Assembly: GCF_001613165.1 (NCBI RefSeq)
Contig: NZ_BDBV01000121.1
Location: forward strand, 1-41,092
DNA: 41,092 nucleotides
Origin: Nocardia mexicana NBRC 108244
Lineage (GTDB): Bacteria > Actinomycetota > Actinomycetes > Mycobacteriales > Mycobacteriaceae
Direction of reading: 5' to 3'
Positions 1 through 15,232 of this stretch are shown here, piece after piece. The first letter of the stretch is position 1; each line of letters begins with the position of its first letter. The position numbers were made by a program, and so were the translations under genes. The notes beneath the pieces are model-generated. The model did not search any database. It saw only the letters and a program-made list of their open reading frames with translations, and was not told the DNA's origin.

Positions 1-7085
<7,085 letters not shown>

Positions 7086-7301
7086 GCAGTCGCTCCATTC
7101 GAGGGTGGGGTGGTGCGAGACAGCGGTGACGCAAGGGATGGGCCCGGGGCCGGAATCGCATCGGCGGGCTCCACCTGGCAGTCGTTGCCCAGGGGTCATA
7201 CGGATTGGTCGGTTTGCCTTGCACTCCGTCGGCACCCGGTGCCACCGGGGCGGCTCCCCCGATCCCGAGAAATGGTCACCGGCGCCAAGTACGCTCGGGT
7301 T
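7086..7301. promoter_or_regulatory. Divergent promoter region between the NRPS and ku genes
   Basis: This 216-nt gap holds the starts of two divergent genes. On the plus strand TACGCT (7290-7295) fits an actinobacterial -10 element and lies 6 nt before the ku ATG, so the ku transcript may be leaderless. A 13-nt near-palindrome, GGCACCCGGTGCC, lies at 7238-7250 and could be an operator; nothing identifies its protein. No TTAGGTTAGGCTAACC-type IdeR box is visible. Confidence 0.4.
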
Positions 7302-8207
7302 ATGCGCTCCATTTGGAAGGGCTCGATCGCCTTCGGACTGGTGAATGTCCCGGTAAAGGTCTATACGGCCACCGAGGACCACGACATCCGGTTCCATCAG
7401 GTGCACGCCAAGGACGGCGGGCGGATCAAATACGACCGCGTGTGCACCGTGTGCGGGCAGTCGGTGCAGTACGCCGATATCGATAAGGCGTACGAGTCGC
7501 CGGAGGGCGACAAGGTCATCCTGACCGACGAGGATTTCTCGAAGCTGCCCGTCGCGGAGAAGCACGAGATTCCGGTGCTGCAGTTCGTGCCGTCCGAGCA
7601 GATCGATCCGATCCTGTTCGACAAGAGCTATTACCTGGAGCCGGATTCCACCACCCCGAAGGCCTACGTGTTGCTGGCCACGACGCTCGAGGAAGTGGAC
7701 CGGGTCGCCCTGGTGCATTTCACGCTGCGCCAGAAGACCAGGCTCGCCGCGCTGCGGGTACGCGACGGCGTCCTGCTGCTGCAGACGCTGCTGTGGCCCG
7801 ACGAGGTGCGCGCGGTCGATTTCGAATCTCTCGACGGCGCCGCCGCCCCGCGCAAACAAGAGATTTCGATGGCCGAAACCCTGGTCGAGAGCATGTCCGA
7901 CGATTTCGACCCGGGCCTGTACACCGACGAATATCAGATCGAGCTGAAGAAGATGCTCGACGAGGCCATCGCCTCGGGTTCCAACAAGGTGATCCGCCGC
8001 GAAGAGGAGGCGGCGCCCGCGGAAATGGATGCCGAGGTCGTCGACCTGGTCGCCGCGCTGCAGCGCAGCCTGGAGGCCACCGGCCGCCGGGGCTCCGATC
8101 CCGGCGGCAAGTCCGAGGAGAAGAAACCGGCGAAGAAGGCCGCGAAGAAGGCGCCCGCCAAGGCCGCGAGCAAGACCGCGAAAAAGGCCACCCGAAAAGG
8201 CGCCTGA
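7302..8207 (+). CDS. ku: Ku protein for non-homologous end joining
   Basis: This 301-residue protein begins MRSIWKGSIAFGLVNVPVKV, the characteristic N-terminus of bacterial Ku. Ku forms a homodimeric ring on broken DNA ends and recruits the ligase LigD. The core beta-barrel domain fills about residues 1-255. It is followed by a lysine/alanine-rich tail (many KKA/KKP steps, ending KKATRKGA), like the basic extended tails of some mycobacterial Ku proteins, which bind DNA. The ATG at 7302 is chosen because family homology starts there; the frame stays open upstream only as a chance antisense reading of the NRPS. ligD is not in the window, so the partner must lie elsewhere. Confidence 0.95.
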   Translation: MRSIWKGSIAFGLVNVPVKVYTATEDHDIRFHQVHAKDGGRIKYDRVCTVCGQSVQYADIDKAYESPEGDKVILTDEDFSKLPVAEKHEIPVLQFVPSEQIDPILFDKSYYLEPDSTTPKAYVLLATTLEEVDRVALVHFTLRQKTRLAALRVRDGVLLLQTLLWPDEVRAVDFESLDGAAAPRKQEISMAETLVESMSDDFDPGLYTDEYQIELKKMLDEAIASGSNKVIRREEEAAPAEMDAEVVDLVAALQRSLEATGRRGSDPGGKSEEKKPAKKAAKKAPAKAASKTAKKATRKGA

Positions 8208-8251
8208 CGCGGCTCATCCATGCACCGCCCCCGGGCTGGCAAACTGTCGGC

Positions 8252-8782
8252 ATGGAAGCCGATACCGCCATCGTCCCCATGGGCCTGGGCCATCTGCGTG
8301 AGGTGCTCGACCTCGGCACCGAGGTGTTCGACACCGAGGCCAAGCCGTACACCTCGTGGTCGCTGACCTCGGTGGCCGAACATCTCGACAGCCCGGACGG
8401 CTCGTGCTGGGTTGCCCTGGACTCGGACCGTGTGGTCGGTTTCGTGCTCGGTTCGATGGAGTTCGAGCTGCGCGACGACTGGGGGTATCTGGAGTGGATC
8501 GCCGTCGCGCCGGATATGCAGGGCCGCGGCATCGCCGGGCGCCTGGTCGACATCTGCTGTAAGACGCTGTTCGAGCGGGGCGCGCGCCGCATCGTCACCG
8601 ACGTCGAATCCGGCAATACCGCCTCGGCGACGATGATGACCCGGCACGGCTTCACCGACACCACCGTCGTCACCCTGTTCGTTCGGCCCAACCCGGACGA
8701 GCCCGAGCCGGACACCGTGGCGCCGGGGCTGTCCCCCGCCACCAAGCGCACCTTGGCGCGCACGGGGCGGCTGCGGCGCTGA
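8252..8782 (+). CDS. GNAT-family N-acetyltransferase
   Basis: The protein has 176 residues and a GNAT fold. The acetyl-CoA binding motif A reads VAPDMQGRGIAGRLV (R/Q-x-x-G-x-G/A type) near residues 90-104, after a beta strand with YLEWIAV. A late NTASATMMTRHGF segment matches the usual GNAT motif B, where the last strand pairs. GNAT enzymes transfer acetyl from acetyl-CoA to an amine, but substrates vary widely and nothing here identifies one. It follows ku by 44 nt on the same strand and could be co-transcribed. ATG 8252 has no clear Shine-Dalgarno sequence; CAAACT 6 nt upstream is a weak -10 candidate for a leaderless message. The last 25 residues are proline- and arginine-rich and probably disordered. 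Confidence 0.85.
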   Translation: MEADTAIVPMGLGHLREVLDLGTEVFDTEAKPYTSWSLTSVAEHLDSPDGSCWVALDSDRVVGFVLGSMEFELRDDWGYLEWIAVAPDMQGRGIAGRLVDICCKTLFERGARRIVTDVESGNTASATMMTRHGFTDTTVVTLFVRPNPDEPEPDTVAPGLSPATKRTLARTGRLRR

Positions 8783-8846
8783 GGACGCGGTCATCCCGGC
8801 GCCCACTGTCATTTTCCGGTGGGCCGAAGTTGTCGGTGCCGCCGCA

Positions 8847-8852
8847 TAGGGT
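8847..8852 (+). promoter_or_regulatory. -10 element TAGGGT, leaderless promoter
   Basis: TAGGGT lies exactly 7 nt before ATG 8860. This fits the TANNNT element seen at actinobacterial leaderless genes and supports that start over a TTG at 8830. No convincing -35 element was found. Confidence 0.45.
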
Positions 8853-8859
8853 GGGCGGC

Positions 8860-9342
8860 ATGACATCAGCGGATGCGACCATGGCGGCGATCAACGAGGC
8901 GGTAACCCTTGGGCGGCAAGGAGATTCAGCCACCGCCCGGGACCGGCTGACGGCCCTGTGGGAGAAGATCGGCGCCGAGGGCGACCCGCTGCACCGCTGC
9001 ACCCTCGCCCACTACCTGGCCGACCTGTTCGACCACGCCGCCGACTCGCTGACCTGGGACGTGCGCGCCCTGGACGCCGCCGACGCACTCACCGACGAAC
9101 GCGCCCGACAGGAGCACGCCTCGCTGAGCGTGCAGGGCTTCTACCCGTCGCTCCACCTCAACCTGGCCGACAACTACCGCCGCCTGGGCGCCTTCGACAC
9201 CGCCCGCCGCCACCTCGAGGCCGCCGAGGACAGGGCGGGCGTGCTGGCCGACGACGGGTACGGCGCGGGCGTGCGAGCCGGAATCACCAACGTACGCAAC
9301 GCCATTGCCGACGGCTCCACCGACCGCCTGCCCACGCACTGA
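8860..9342 (+). CDS. Small helical-repeat (TPR-like) protein
   Basis: This 160-residue, alanine-rich protein looks wholly alpha-helical. Segments such as NEAVTLGRQGDSATARDRL and LADNYRRLGAFDTARRHL have the spacing of tetratricopeptide repeats, with small residues at the packing positions. There is no signal peptide or membrane segment, so it should be cytosolic. TPR proteins are usually binding scaffolds; no partner can be named. The ATG at 8860 is preferred over TTG 8830 because of the leaderless promoter spacing and because the extra residues look non-coding. It converges on the metQ-like gene that ends at 9402. Confidence 0.75.
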   Translation: MTSADATMAAINEAVTLGRQGDSATARDRLTALWEKIGAEGDPLHRCTLAHYLADLFDHAADSLTWDVRALDAADALTDERARQEHASLSVQGFYPSLHLNLADNYRRLGAFDTARRHLEAAEDRAGVLADDGYGAGVRAGITNVRNAIADGSTDRLPTH

Positions 9343-9347
9343 CGTCT

Positions 9348-9380
9348 GATTCCGGCCGACAGCATGCCGGAAATGACGAG
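9348..9380. repeat. Half copy of a palindromic intergenic repeat
   Basis: The sequence ATTCCGGCC-n-AGCATGCCGGAA-n-TGACGAG closely matches the right arm of the 72-bp palindrome at 15687-15758. It forms its own short hairpin (TTCCGGC/GCCGGAA). It lies between two converging genes and may act as a bidirectional terminator. Confidence 0.6.
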
Positions 9381-9401
9381 ACGGGCACCGAGGCGCGGCA
9401 C

Positions 9402-10268
9402 CTACTTCCGGAACTTGGTCTCCAATTCGTGCAGCGTCGCCTGCAACTCGGCGGGATCGTTCGTTTTGAAGATGCCGTCGTAGCCTGCCTCCTCCCGGAC
9501 CGCCGCCTCGACCTCCGGGTCGTGGTACAGGCGGGTCACCTCGAGGAGTTTCGGGTCGTCCTTGTCCGCGGCGCGGGCGGCGAACACGTTGATGTACTGC
9601 TGTAGTTCGGGGCGCTGCGGATCGTCGGTGAATATCACCCGGTCCCGGCCCAATCCCGCCTGGCGGGCGAAGGTGTCGTCGACGAAGGCGGCGTCCACGC
9701 TGTCCAGCGACTGCGCGGTGAGCGTCGGGTCCAGGGTGGTGAGACGCACCTTCGACGCGGAGGCGTCGACATCCTCGAGTTTCGAGTCCCAGCTCGCGCC
9801 GCCCTTCAGCACGATCAGGCCCGCCGCCGCCAGCCCCAGCAGCGGTCGCACCTGGTTGGCGGGGTTGTTGCTGAGGGTTATCTGCCCGCCCGGCGGAATC
9901 TCCGCCGCCGATCGGTGCGCGGTCGAATACAGGGTCAGCGGGAAGATCTCCGTCGCGCCGATCGGCACCAGGGTGTCGTCGTTGCTCACGTTGTAATTCG
10001 CCAGGTACCGAATGTGCTGGAATTTGTTCAGATCGATACGACCTTGCGCCAGTGCGGGATTCGGCTGATTGTAGTCGGTGAAATTGACGTACTCGATCGT
10101 GATGCCCTGATCCGCGGCCTTCTTCTGCAGCACATCCCAGTGCGGGAGCGCACGATCGTTCACCCCGATCCGCACCACGTCCGGACGCTGCTCCGCACCG
10201 CAGGACACCGCGGTAGCGGCCAGGACGAACAGCACGGGAATCGCCAGAAATCGGCGCAGAGGTCGCAT
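9402..10268 (-). CDS. MetQ/NlpA-family substrate-binding lipoprotein
   Basis: This 288-residue protein belongs to the NlpA/MetQ family, the solute-binding lipoproteins of methionine-type ABC importers. It starts MRPLRRFLAIPVLF, with a positively charged end and hydrophobic core, and has the lipobox AVSC at about residues 20-23, so it should be anchored to the outer face of the membrane. Family landmarks follow: VRIGVNDRALPHWDVL, NFTDYNQPNPALAQGRIDLNKFQHI and YINVFAARAADKD. ATG 10268 is preferred to an upstream TTG (10277) because TAGGTT lies 7 nt before it. It is divergent from a second paralogue beside metN-metI. The two share the fold but differ in many pocket residues, so they may feed one MetNI core with different ligands (D/L-methionine or peptides). 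Confidence 0.9.
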   Translation of the reverse strand: MRPLRRFLAIPVLFVLAATAVSCGAEQRPDVVRIGVNDRALPHWDVLQKKAADQGITIEYVNFTDYNQPNPALAQGRIDLNKFQHIRYLANYNVSNDDTLVPIGATEIFPLTLYSTAHRSAAEIPPGGQITLSNNPANQVRPLLGLAAAGLIVLKGGASWDSKLEDVDASASKVRLTTLDPTLTAQSLDSVDAAFVDDTFARQAGLGRDRVIFTDDPQRPELQQYINVFAARAADKDDPKLLEVTRLYHDPEVEAAVREEAGYDGIFKTNDPAELQATLHELETKFRK

Positions 10269-10275
10269 TGTCGGC

Positions 10276-10281
10276 AACCTA
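10276..10281 (-). promoter_or_regulatory. -10 element TAGGTT, leaderless promoter
   Basis: On the minus strand TAGGTT lies exactly 7 nt before ATG 10268, the same geometry as at 8847, 16431 and 21888. It supports a leaderless transcript for the first metQ-like gene. Confidence 0.4.
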
Positions 10282-10344
10282 GCCTCGCGGTCGTCACGCG
10301 GCGAGAGTTCCGCTCATCACAATCGCAACCGTTGCCCCCGCCCG

Positions 10345-10368
10345 CCCGGCACCGCTTGGATTGCCGGG
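10345..10368. other. Hairpin in the metQ-metQ divergent region
   Basis: CCCGGCA (10345-10351) pairs with TGCCGGG (10362-10368) around a 10-nt loop. It lies upstream of the second metQ start, between the two divergent genes, and could be an operator or leader hairpin. I could not fit the region to a SAM riboswitch. Confidence 0.3.
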
Positions 10369-10398
10369 GCATATCGCGACGAACATTCGGGAGTACGA

Positions 10399-11271
10399 GT
10401 GAAATTCCATCGGATACCGGCGATCCCGGTGCTGATACTGGCCGCTGCCGCCACCCTCACGGCGTGCGGCGGCAGCGACGCGTCCTCCGACAATGTGGTC
10501 CGGATCGGCACCACCGACAGGGATTCGTCCTGGGACGTGTTCGAGCGGAAGGCGAAGGACAAGGGCATCACGCTGCGGATCACCAATTTCTCCGACTATC
10601 GGCAGCCGAATCTCGCACTGTCGCAAGGGCAGATCGATGTGAACCTCTTCCAGCATCTGCAATTCCTGGGCCAGTACAACGTCGCCAACAACGACGATCT
10701 CGCCCCGGTCGGCGCCACCTACATCGTGCCGCTGGGCCTGTATTCCAAGAAGCACAAGCAGGTTTCCGAAATCCCGCAGGGCGGCGAGATCGCCATTCCC
10801 AACGATCCGACCAATCAGGCGCGGGCACTCAACGTGCTGCAGAAGGCCGGGCTGATCAGGCTCGCTCCCGGAGTGCCACAGCCCACTCCGGCTGACGTGG
10901 ACAAGAATGCCTCGAAGGTGAAGGTGACCACCGTCGACGCCGCCCAGACGGCGCTGTCCCTGGATTCGGTGGACGGATCGATCATCAACAACACCTTCCT
11001 GGACCGTTCGGGCGTCGACCCCAATTCGGCTCTGTTCAAGGACGATCCGACCGATGCGGCCGCCGAGCCCTACATCAACGTGGTGGTGTCGCGCGCGGCG
11101 GACAAGGACAAGCAGGCCTACCGGACCGTGGTCGACCTCTGGCACGACCCGGAGGTGCAGCAGGCGCACGCCGAGGTCACCAAGAGCACGGCGGTCGAGG
11201 TGCGCCGCAGCGGTCCCGAGGTCCAGCAGATCCTGCAGCGCGTGCAGGACGGCATCCGAGCGCAGAAGTGA
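10399..11271 (+). CDS. metQ: MetQ-family D/L-methionine-binding lipoprotein
   Basis: This 290-residue MetQ/NlpA-family lipoprotein starts at GTG 10399, with GGGAG 5 nt upstream. The signal peptide MKFHRIPAIPVLILAAAATL ends in the lipobox LTAC (Cys near residue 23), so the mature protein is lipid-anchored outside the membrane. The family core is clear: VRIGTTDRDSSWDVF, NFSDYRQPNLALSQGQIDVN, LFQHLQFL and YINVVVSRAADKDK. It presents the ligand to the MetI channel. Its stop overlaps the metN start by 4 nt (GTGA), so metQ-metN-metI form one translationally coupled operon. Methionine is the expected ligand from the family and the NIL-domain ATPase; the actual specificity is not proven by sequence. 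Confidence 0.92.
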   Translation: MKFHRIPAIPVLILAAAATLTACGGSDASSDNVVRIGTTDRDSSWDVFERKAKDKGITLRITNFSDYRQPNLALSQGQIDVNLFQHLQFLGQYNVANNDDLAPVGATYIVPLGLYSKKHKQVSEIPQGGEIAIPNDPTNQARALNVLQKAGLIRLAPGVPQPTPADVDKNASKVKVTTVDAAQTALSLDSVDGSIINNTFLDRSGVDPNSALFKDDPTDAAAEPYINVVVSRAADKDKQAYRTVVDLWHDPEVQQAHAEVTKSTAVEVRRSGPEVQQILQRVQDGIRAQK

Positions 11272-12287
11272 GCCAGCAACCGGCCCCACCGGCGGTCGAA
11301 TTCCGTTCGGTCACCAAGGTTTTCGCCACCGGAAAGCGGCGCGACACCGCACTCTCCGATATCGACCTGAGCATTGCCGCGGGCGAGATCTTCGGTGTCA
11401 TAGGCTATTCCGGCGCGGGCAAGAGCACGCTGGTGCGCTTGATCAACGGCCTGGAGAAGCCGACGGAGGGCACCGTTCTCGTATCCGGGACGCCGATCAC
11501 CGGCGTCGCCGAGTCCGACGTCCGCCGGCTGCGCCGCGATATCGGCATGGTGTTCCAGCAGTTCAACCTGTTCCGCTCGCGCACGGCGGCGGGCAATATC
11601 GAGTATCCGCTGAAGGTGGCGGGGCGGCCGCGGGCCGAGCGCAAGGCCCGGGTAGCGGAACTGCTGGAGTTCGTGGGGCTTTCGGACAAGGCGCGCAGCT
11701 ATCCGGACCAGCTGTCGGGCGGGCAGAAGCAGCGCGTCGGCATCGCCCGCGCGCTGGCCACGTCCCCGTCGCTGCTGCTGGCCGACGAGGCCACCTCGGC
11801 GCTGGATCCGCAGACCACCGGCGAGGTGCTGCGCCTGCTGCGAAAGATCAACCGGGAGTTGGGCGTCACCATCGTCGTGATCACCCACGAGATGGACGTC
11901 ATCCGGTCCGTGGCCGACCGGGTCGCGGTGCTCGCGGAGGGCCGCATCGTCGAACTCGCCGACACCTTCGACGTCTTCTCCGCGCCCCGGGCCGACGCCA
12001 CCCGCACCTTCATCGATACCGTGCTGCACAACCGACCCGGCGCGGACGAGCTGCGGCGCCTCGGCGAACGCCACGCGGGGCGACTGGTCACCGTGCCCGT
12101 CGACGATCACCGGGGCGTCGGATCGGCGCTGACCACCGCCGTCCGTGCCGGGGTCCGATTCGAGGTGGTCTACGGCGGCGTGAGCGCGCTGCAGGACAAG
12201 ACATTCGGCAGCATCACGCTCGCCCTGGACGGCCCCGATGACGCGGTCGCGCAGGTCGTCGACGACCTGGAACGGAGGACCGCGTGA
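11268..12287 (+). CDS. metN: Methionine ABC transporter ATP-binding protein MetN
   Basis: MetN hydrolyses ATP to drive uptake through MetI. The 339 residues match the usual length of about 340. Walker A is GYSGAGKST (46-54), the signature is LSGGQKQRVGIARAL, and Walker B is LLLADEATSALD, followed by an H-loop ITHEMDV. After the nucleotide-binding domain a C-terminal NIL domain (from about 260) includes VRFEVVYGGVSALQDKTFGS. In the E. coli protein this ACT-like domain binds methionine and shuts transport (trans-inhibition), which supports methionine as the substrate. GTG 11268 overlaps the metQ stop by 4 nt, and the gene's own stop overlaps the metI start in the same way. Confidence 0.95.
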   Translation: MSQQPAPPAVEFRSVTKVFATGKRRDTALSDIDLSIAAGEIFGVIGYSGAGKSTLVRLINGLEKPTEGTVLVSGTPITGVAESDVRRLRRDIGMVFQQFNLFRSRTAAGNIEYPLKVAGRPRAERKARVAELLEFVGLSDKARSYPDQLSGGQKQRVGIARALATSPSLLLADEATSALDPQTTGEVLRLLRKINRELGVTIVVITHEMDVIRSVADRVAVLAEGRIVELADTFDVFSAPRADATRTFIDTVLHNRPGADELRRLGERHAGRLVTVPVDDHRGVGSALTTAVRAGVRFEVVYGGVSALQDKTFGSITLALDGPDDAVAQVVDDLERRTA

Positions 12288-12961
12288 CTCTCGCTGCCGC
12301 ACAGACCGATTGGGACAAGCTGCGGCCGGTCCTGACCGAATCCATCGGCACCACCCTCTATCTGGTGCTGGTCACCTTCGTCGTCGGCGGAATCATCGGG
12401 TTGCTGCTCGGCACGGCGCTCTACACCACGCGCAAGGGCGGCCTGCTGGCGAACGCACCGATCCACCTGCTGCTCAACGTCGTCGTCAATGTGGTGCGGC
12501 CGATCCCGTTCATCATCCTGCTGGCCGCGCTGGGACCCGTGACGCTGCAGGTGGTCGGCACCACGATCGGCACCGACGCGGCCGTCTTCGTCATGATCGT
12601 GGCCGCCTCGTTCGGCATCGCCCGCATCGTCGAACAGAACCTCGTCACCGTCGACCCGGGCGTCATCGAGGCGGCACGGTCGATGGGCGCGGGACCGCTG
12701 CGGATCATCTTCACGCTGCTCATCCCGGAAGCCCTGGGCCCCTTGGTCCTCGGCTACACCTTCGTGGTGATAGCGATCGTCGACATGTCCGCGATGGCCG
12801 GAACCGTCGGCGGCGGCGGGCTCGGAGATTTCGCCCTCGTCTACGGCTACCAGCGTTTCGACTGGCAGGTCACCCTCGTCGCGACACTCATCATCATCGC
12901 GGGCGTGCAGGGCGTGCAGTTCGCGGGCAACCTGCTGGCCCGGAAGGTGTTGCGCCGCTGA
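12284..12961 (+). CDS. metI: Methionine ABC transporter permease MetI
   Basis: The 225-residue membrane protein has about five transmembrane segments, as MetI does. The coupling (EAA) loop reads EAARSMGAGPLRIIFTLLIPEALG, the part that contacts the ATPase MetN. Other family signatures are NVVRPIPFIILLAAL near the N-terminal third and a glycine-rich AGTVGGGGLGDFALVYGYQRFD stretch towards the end. GTG 12284 overlaps the metN stop by 4 nt (GTGA), so the gene is translationally coupled. It is the last gene of the importer operon and ends one nucleotide from the converging acyl-CoA dehydrogenase gene. Confidence 0.95.
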   Translation: MTLAAAQTDWDKLRPVLTESIGTTLYLVLVTFVVGGIIGLLLGTALYTTRKGGLLANAPIHLLLNVVVNVVRPIPFIILLAALGPVTLQVVGTTIGTDAAVFVMIVAASFGIARIVEQNLVTVDPGVIEAARSMGAGPLRIIFTLLIPEALGPLVLGYTFVVIAIVDMSAMAGTVGGGGLGDFALVYGYQRFDWQVTLVATLIIIAGVQGVQFAGNLLARKVLRR

Positions 12962-12962
12962 C

Positions 12963-14225
12963 CTATACGCCCTTGGGCGCGCGCGAGGACATGAAGCCGA
13001 ACAGATAACCGGCCACCCGCCGCATCTGGATCTCCTCGGCGCCCTCGGTGATCCGGTAGCGGCGGTGGTGGCGGTAGATGTGCTCGAAGGGCGCGTGCCG
13101 CGAATAGCCGAGGCCGCCGTGCACCTGCATGGCGCGGTCCGCGGCCTCGCAGCACAGCCGGTTGGCCCAGTAGTTGCACATCGAGACCTGTTCGGAGGCG
13201 GCGAAGGTGCCGCGGTTGTCCATCGTCCAGGCCGTCTTGTGGATCAGGGCGCGCAGCATCTCGCACTGGGTGTGCAGCTCCACCAGCGGGAACTGGATGG
13301 CCTGATTCTCGGCGAGTGCCTTGCCGAACGGCTTGCGCCGCTTGGCATACGCGACGGACCGATCGATGCAGTATTGCGCCGCACCGAGACTGGACGCGGC
13401 CTGGCGGATGCGGTTCTCGTTGAAGAAATGCTGGACCACCGCCAGGCCGCGCCCCTCCGCGCCGAATATCGCCTCGCCCGGCACCCGGACATCGCGCAGT
13501 GAGACCCGGCCGTGGTCGGTCGGCATGTTGAAGGTCCACAGGTATTCCTCGACCCGGAACCCCGGCGTCGTGGTGGGGACCAGGAATGCGGTGATTCCGG
13601 CGGCGTCCCCCGGCTCGCCCGCCGTCCGCGCGAAGATCAGGTCCGCCTCGGCGGCGTGTATGCCGCTGTTCCAGGTCTTCTCGCCGTTGATGATCCAGTC
13701 GTCACCGTCGCGGACGGCGGCGGTCGTCATGTGGGTGGCGTCGGAGCCGTGCTCGGGCTCGGTGATGCCGAAGGCGAAGAATCGCGTCCCCGAGGCCAGG
13801 CCGTCGACCCACTCGGCCCGCTGCCGCGGCGAACCGTACTCCAGCATCAGCAGCAGGCCCACGTTGTTGGCGACCACGGCGTGCTCGTTCTGCAGATCGC
13901 AGTGCAGGCCCAGGCCGCGGCGGGCCAGATGTTCGCGGATCACGGCCATGCCGAGGTTGGTGCCGTCGCGGCCGCCGTACTCCTCCGGAAAGGCGTACCG
14001 GTAGTGCCCGGCGGCGTCGGCGCGTCGGCGCGCCTCGGCGAGCAGCGCCTCCCATTCCTCGGTGGGCAGCCCGCCCCGCTCCCAATCGGTGCGGGCGTTC
14101 TCGCGGCGGTGGTCGAAGAAGCGGATGTTGTCGTCGGCCCGCTCCAGCGGGGCGATCTCGCGCTCGATGAACTCGTCCAGTTCCGCGAGATAGTCGACCA
14201 GTTCCTTCGGTAGCTCGAAATCCAC
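12963..14225 (-). CDS. Acyl-CoA dehydrogenase, LvaC/ACAD11-like by context
   Basis: This 420-residue flavoprotein has the full acyl-CoA dehydrogenase fold: FGITEPEHGSDATHM contacts FAD and substrate in the middle domain, followed by INGEKTWNSGIHAAEADLIF, and QVHGGLGYSRHAPFEHIYR lies in the C-terminal domain. ITEGAEEIQ aligns with the usual YEGTxEIQ, which places the catalytic base at Glu394. Such enzymes oxidise acyl-CoA between C-alpha and C-beta. GTG 14225 is chosen because the upstream kinase gene stops 5 nt before it and homology starts at MDFELP. Upstream in the same operon are an APH-fold kinase and a DUF6285-like protein. In Pseudomonas (LvaABC) and in animal ACAD10/11, such a kinase phosphorylates a 4-hydroxyacyl-CoA and the dehydrogenase-fold enzyme processes the phosphate. 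That role is inferred from context. Confidence 0.88.
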   Translation of the reverse strand: MDFELPKELVDYLAELDEFIEREIAPLERADDNIRFFDHRRENARTDWERGGLPTEEWEALLAEARRRADAAGHYRYAFPEEYGGRDGTNLGMAVIREHLARRGLGLHCDLQNEHAVVANNVGLLLMLEYGSPRQRAEWVDGLASGTRFFAFGITEPEHGSDATHMTTAAVRDGDDWIINGEKTWNSGIHAAEADLIFARTAGEPGDAAGITAFLVPTTTPGFRVEEYLWTFNMPTDHGRVSLRDVRVPGEAIFGAEGRGLAVVQHFFNENRIRQAASSLGAAQYCIDRSVAYAKRRKPFGKALAENQAIQFPLVELHTQCEMLRALIHKTAWTMDNRGTFAASEQVSMCNYWANRLCCEAADRAMQVHGGLGYSRHAPFEHIYRHHRRYRITEGAEEIQMRRVAGYLFGFMSSRAPKGV

Positions 14226-14230
14226 TGCCG

Positions 14231-15232
14231 CTACTGCCTTTCCGGGCGTATCTGCATGAGCAGATCCCACTCGATCTCCGGGATGCGCCGTCCGCTGGCG
14301 GCCATGACGATATCCCGGACCGTACCGTCCAGGTAGGCGGCGGCCTGCTGGGCCAGGCCCACGCCCCAGCCGAGCGTGCACAGCACCTTCCACCACCGGA
14401 ACCGGTCCTGATCGAAGCGGCCGCCGCCCAGCTCGTAGCCGCGGACGAACGGTTCGCGGCCGCCGAACCCACCGAATTCGGCGGCGTCGGCCCGGAATCG
14501 CCACATGCGCAGCGCCGCCCAGGCCGCATCGCGCATCGGGTCGCCGAAGCGCCGCGCGCCCTCCCAGTCGAGCACCGCGCGCAGGCCGTCGCCGTCGACG
14601 ATCAGGTTGCCGTTGCGCATGTCGGTGTGCAACAGGGCCTTTCGCTCCGGCGGGGACGGCACGCGGTGTTCCAGCCAGCGCAGCGCGGCGGCGAACACCG
14701 GCCGGTCGGACAGCAGCGCCCGCACTCCGCGCTCGGCCTCGGCCAGTTCCGTTGCCGCCGGGTCGCTTTCGGCGTCCCCCGGCAGCCGGTCCGGCGCCGC
14801 GCCCGGATCCACGATGTGCAGGTGCGCCATCGCCTGCCCCAGCTGGTAGGCCACCCGCTCCCCGATCCCCGCGGCCTGCACCAGCCGCAGCACCTTGCGC
14901 GGCACGGTCTCGCCGTCGACGTGTTCGGAGATCAGGAACGGCGCGCCCAGGTAGCCGTCCTCGGTGCAGGTGGCGACCACGGGCGGCGCCGGAACGCCGT
15001 GCTTGCGGGCCAGTTCACGCACCGCCGCCTCGGCCTCGACCGGAATCTGCTCGATGGCGGCGGGGACGATGGTGGCCACCAGCCGCACCGACCGCCCCTG
15101 CCGCTGCGCGTCGAAGACCACGGTCCGCCGACGCGCACCCGCCGACACCTGCCGCACGTTCGAAACCATCACGGCACCACCGAGTTCCGTCGCCAGGAAG
15201 CGGCTCAGGCCGGGTCCGATATTGCCGTTCAC
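14231..15232 (-). CDS. APH-fold phosphotransferase, LvaA-like acyl-CoA kinase candidate
   Basis: The 333-residue protein has the aminoglycoside phosphotransferase/choline kinase fold. The catalytic loop LLHTDMRNGNLIV carries H-x-D-x(4)-N (base near Asp203), and LDWEGARRFGDPMRD holds the metal-binding Asp near 220. Up to residue 110 there is an N-lobe with PFLISEHVDGETVP as hinge. The gene starts at GTG 15232, overlapping the stop of the DUF6285-like gene by 4 nt (GTGA), and stops 5 nt before the dehydrogenase start, so all three should be one mRNA. Family annotation alone would suggest aminoglycoside resistance, but genes of this type beside acyl-CoA dehydrogenases are usually metabolic kinases. 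A 4-hydroxyacyl-CoA kinase is my preferred reading. Confidence 0.85.
   Translation of the reverse strand: MNGNIGPGLSRFLATELGGAVMVSNVRQVSAGARRRTVVFDAQRQGRSVRLVATIVPAAIEQIPVEAEAAVRELARKHGVPAPPVVATCTEDGYLGAPFLISEHVDGETVPRKVLRLVQAAGIGERVAYQLGQAMAHLHIVDPGAAPDRLPGDAESDPAATELAEAERGVRALLSDRPVFAAALRWLEHRVPSPPERKALLHTDMRNGNLIVDGDGLRAVLDWEGARRFGDPMRDAAWAALRMWRFRADAAEFGGFGGREPFVRGYELGGGRFDQDRFRWWKVLCTLGWGVGLAQQAAAYLDGTVRDIVMAASGRRIPEIEWDLLMQIRPERQ

Noticed and set aside
7086..7301. IdeR/DmdR iron box that would make the NRPS a siderophore gene
   Set aside because: No sequence close to TTAGGTTAGGCTAACC is visible on either strand in the gap.
8790..8822. Possible third copy of the palindromic repeat (GTCATCCCGGC start)
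   Set aside because: Only the first 11 bases match; the rest diverges and does not form the second arm.
10269..10398. Possible SAM riboswitch before metQ
   Set aside because: A GGCAACC string and a hairpin are present, but I could not fit the paired regions of any SAM riboswitch class, and the hairpin is too simple.
14226..14504. Longer start for the acyl-CoA dehydrogenase
   Set aside because: The added residues are an out-of-phase reading of the kinase gene and contain an Arg-rich run; homology begins at GTG 14225.
14231..15232. The APH-fold protein as an aminoglycoside resistance enzyme
   Set aside because: Its coupling to an acyl-CoA dehydrogenase and a DUF6285-like gene fits a metabolic kinase better, although activity cannot be read from the sequence.
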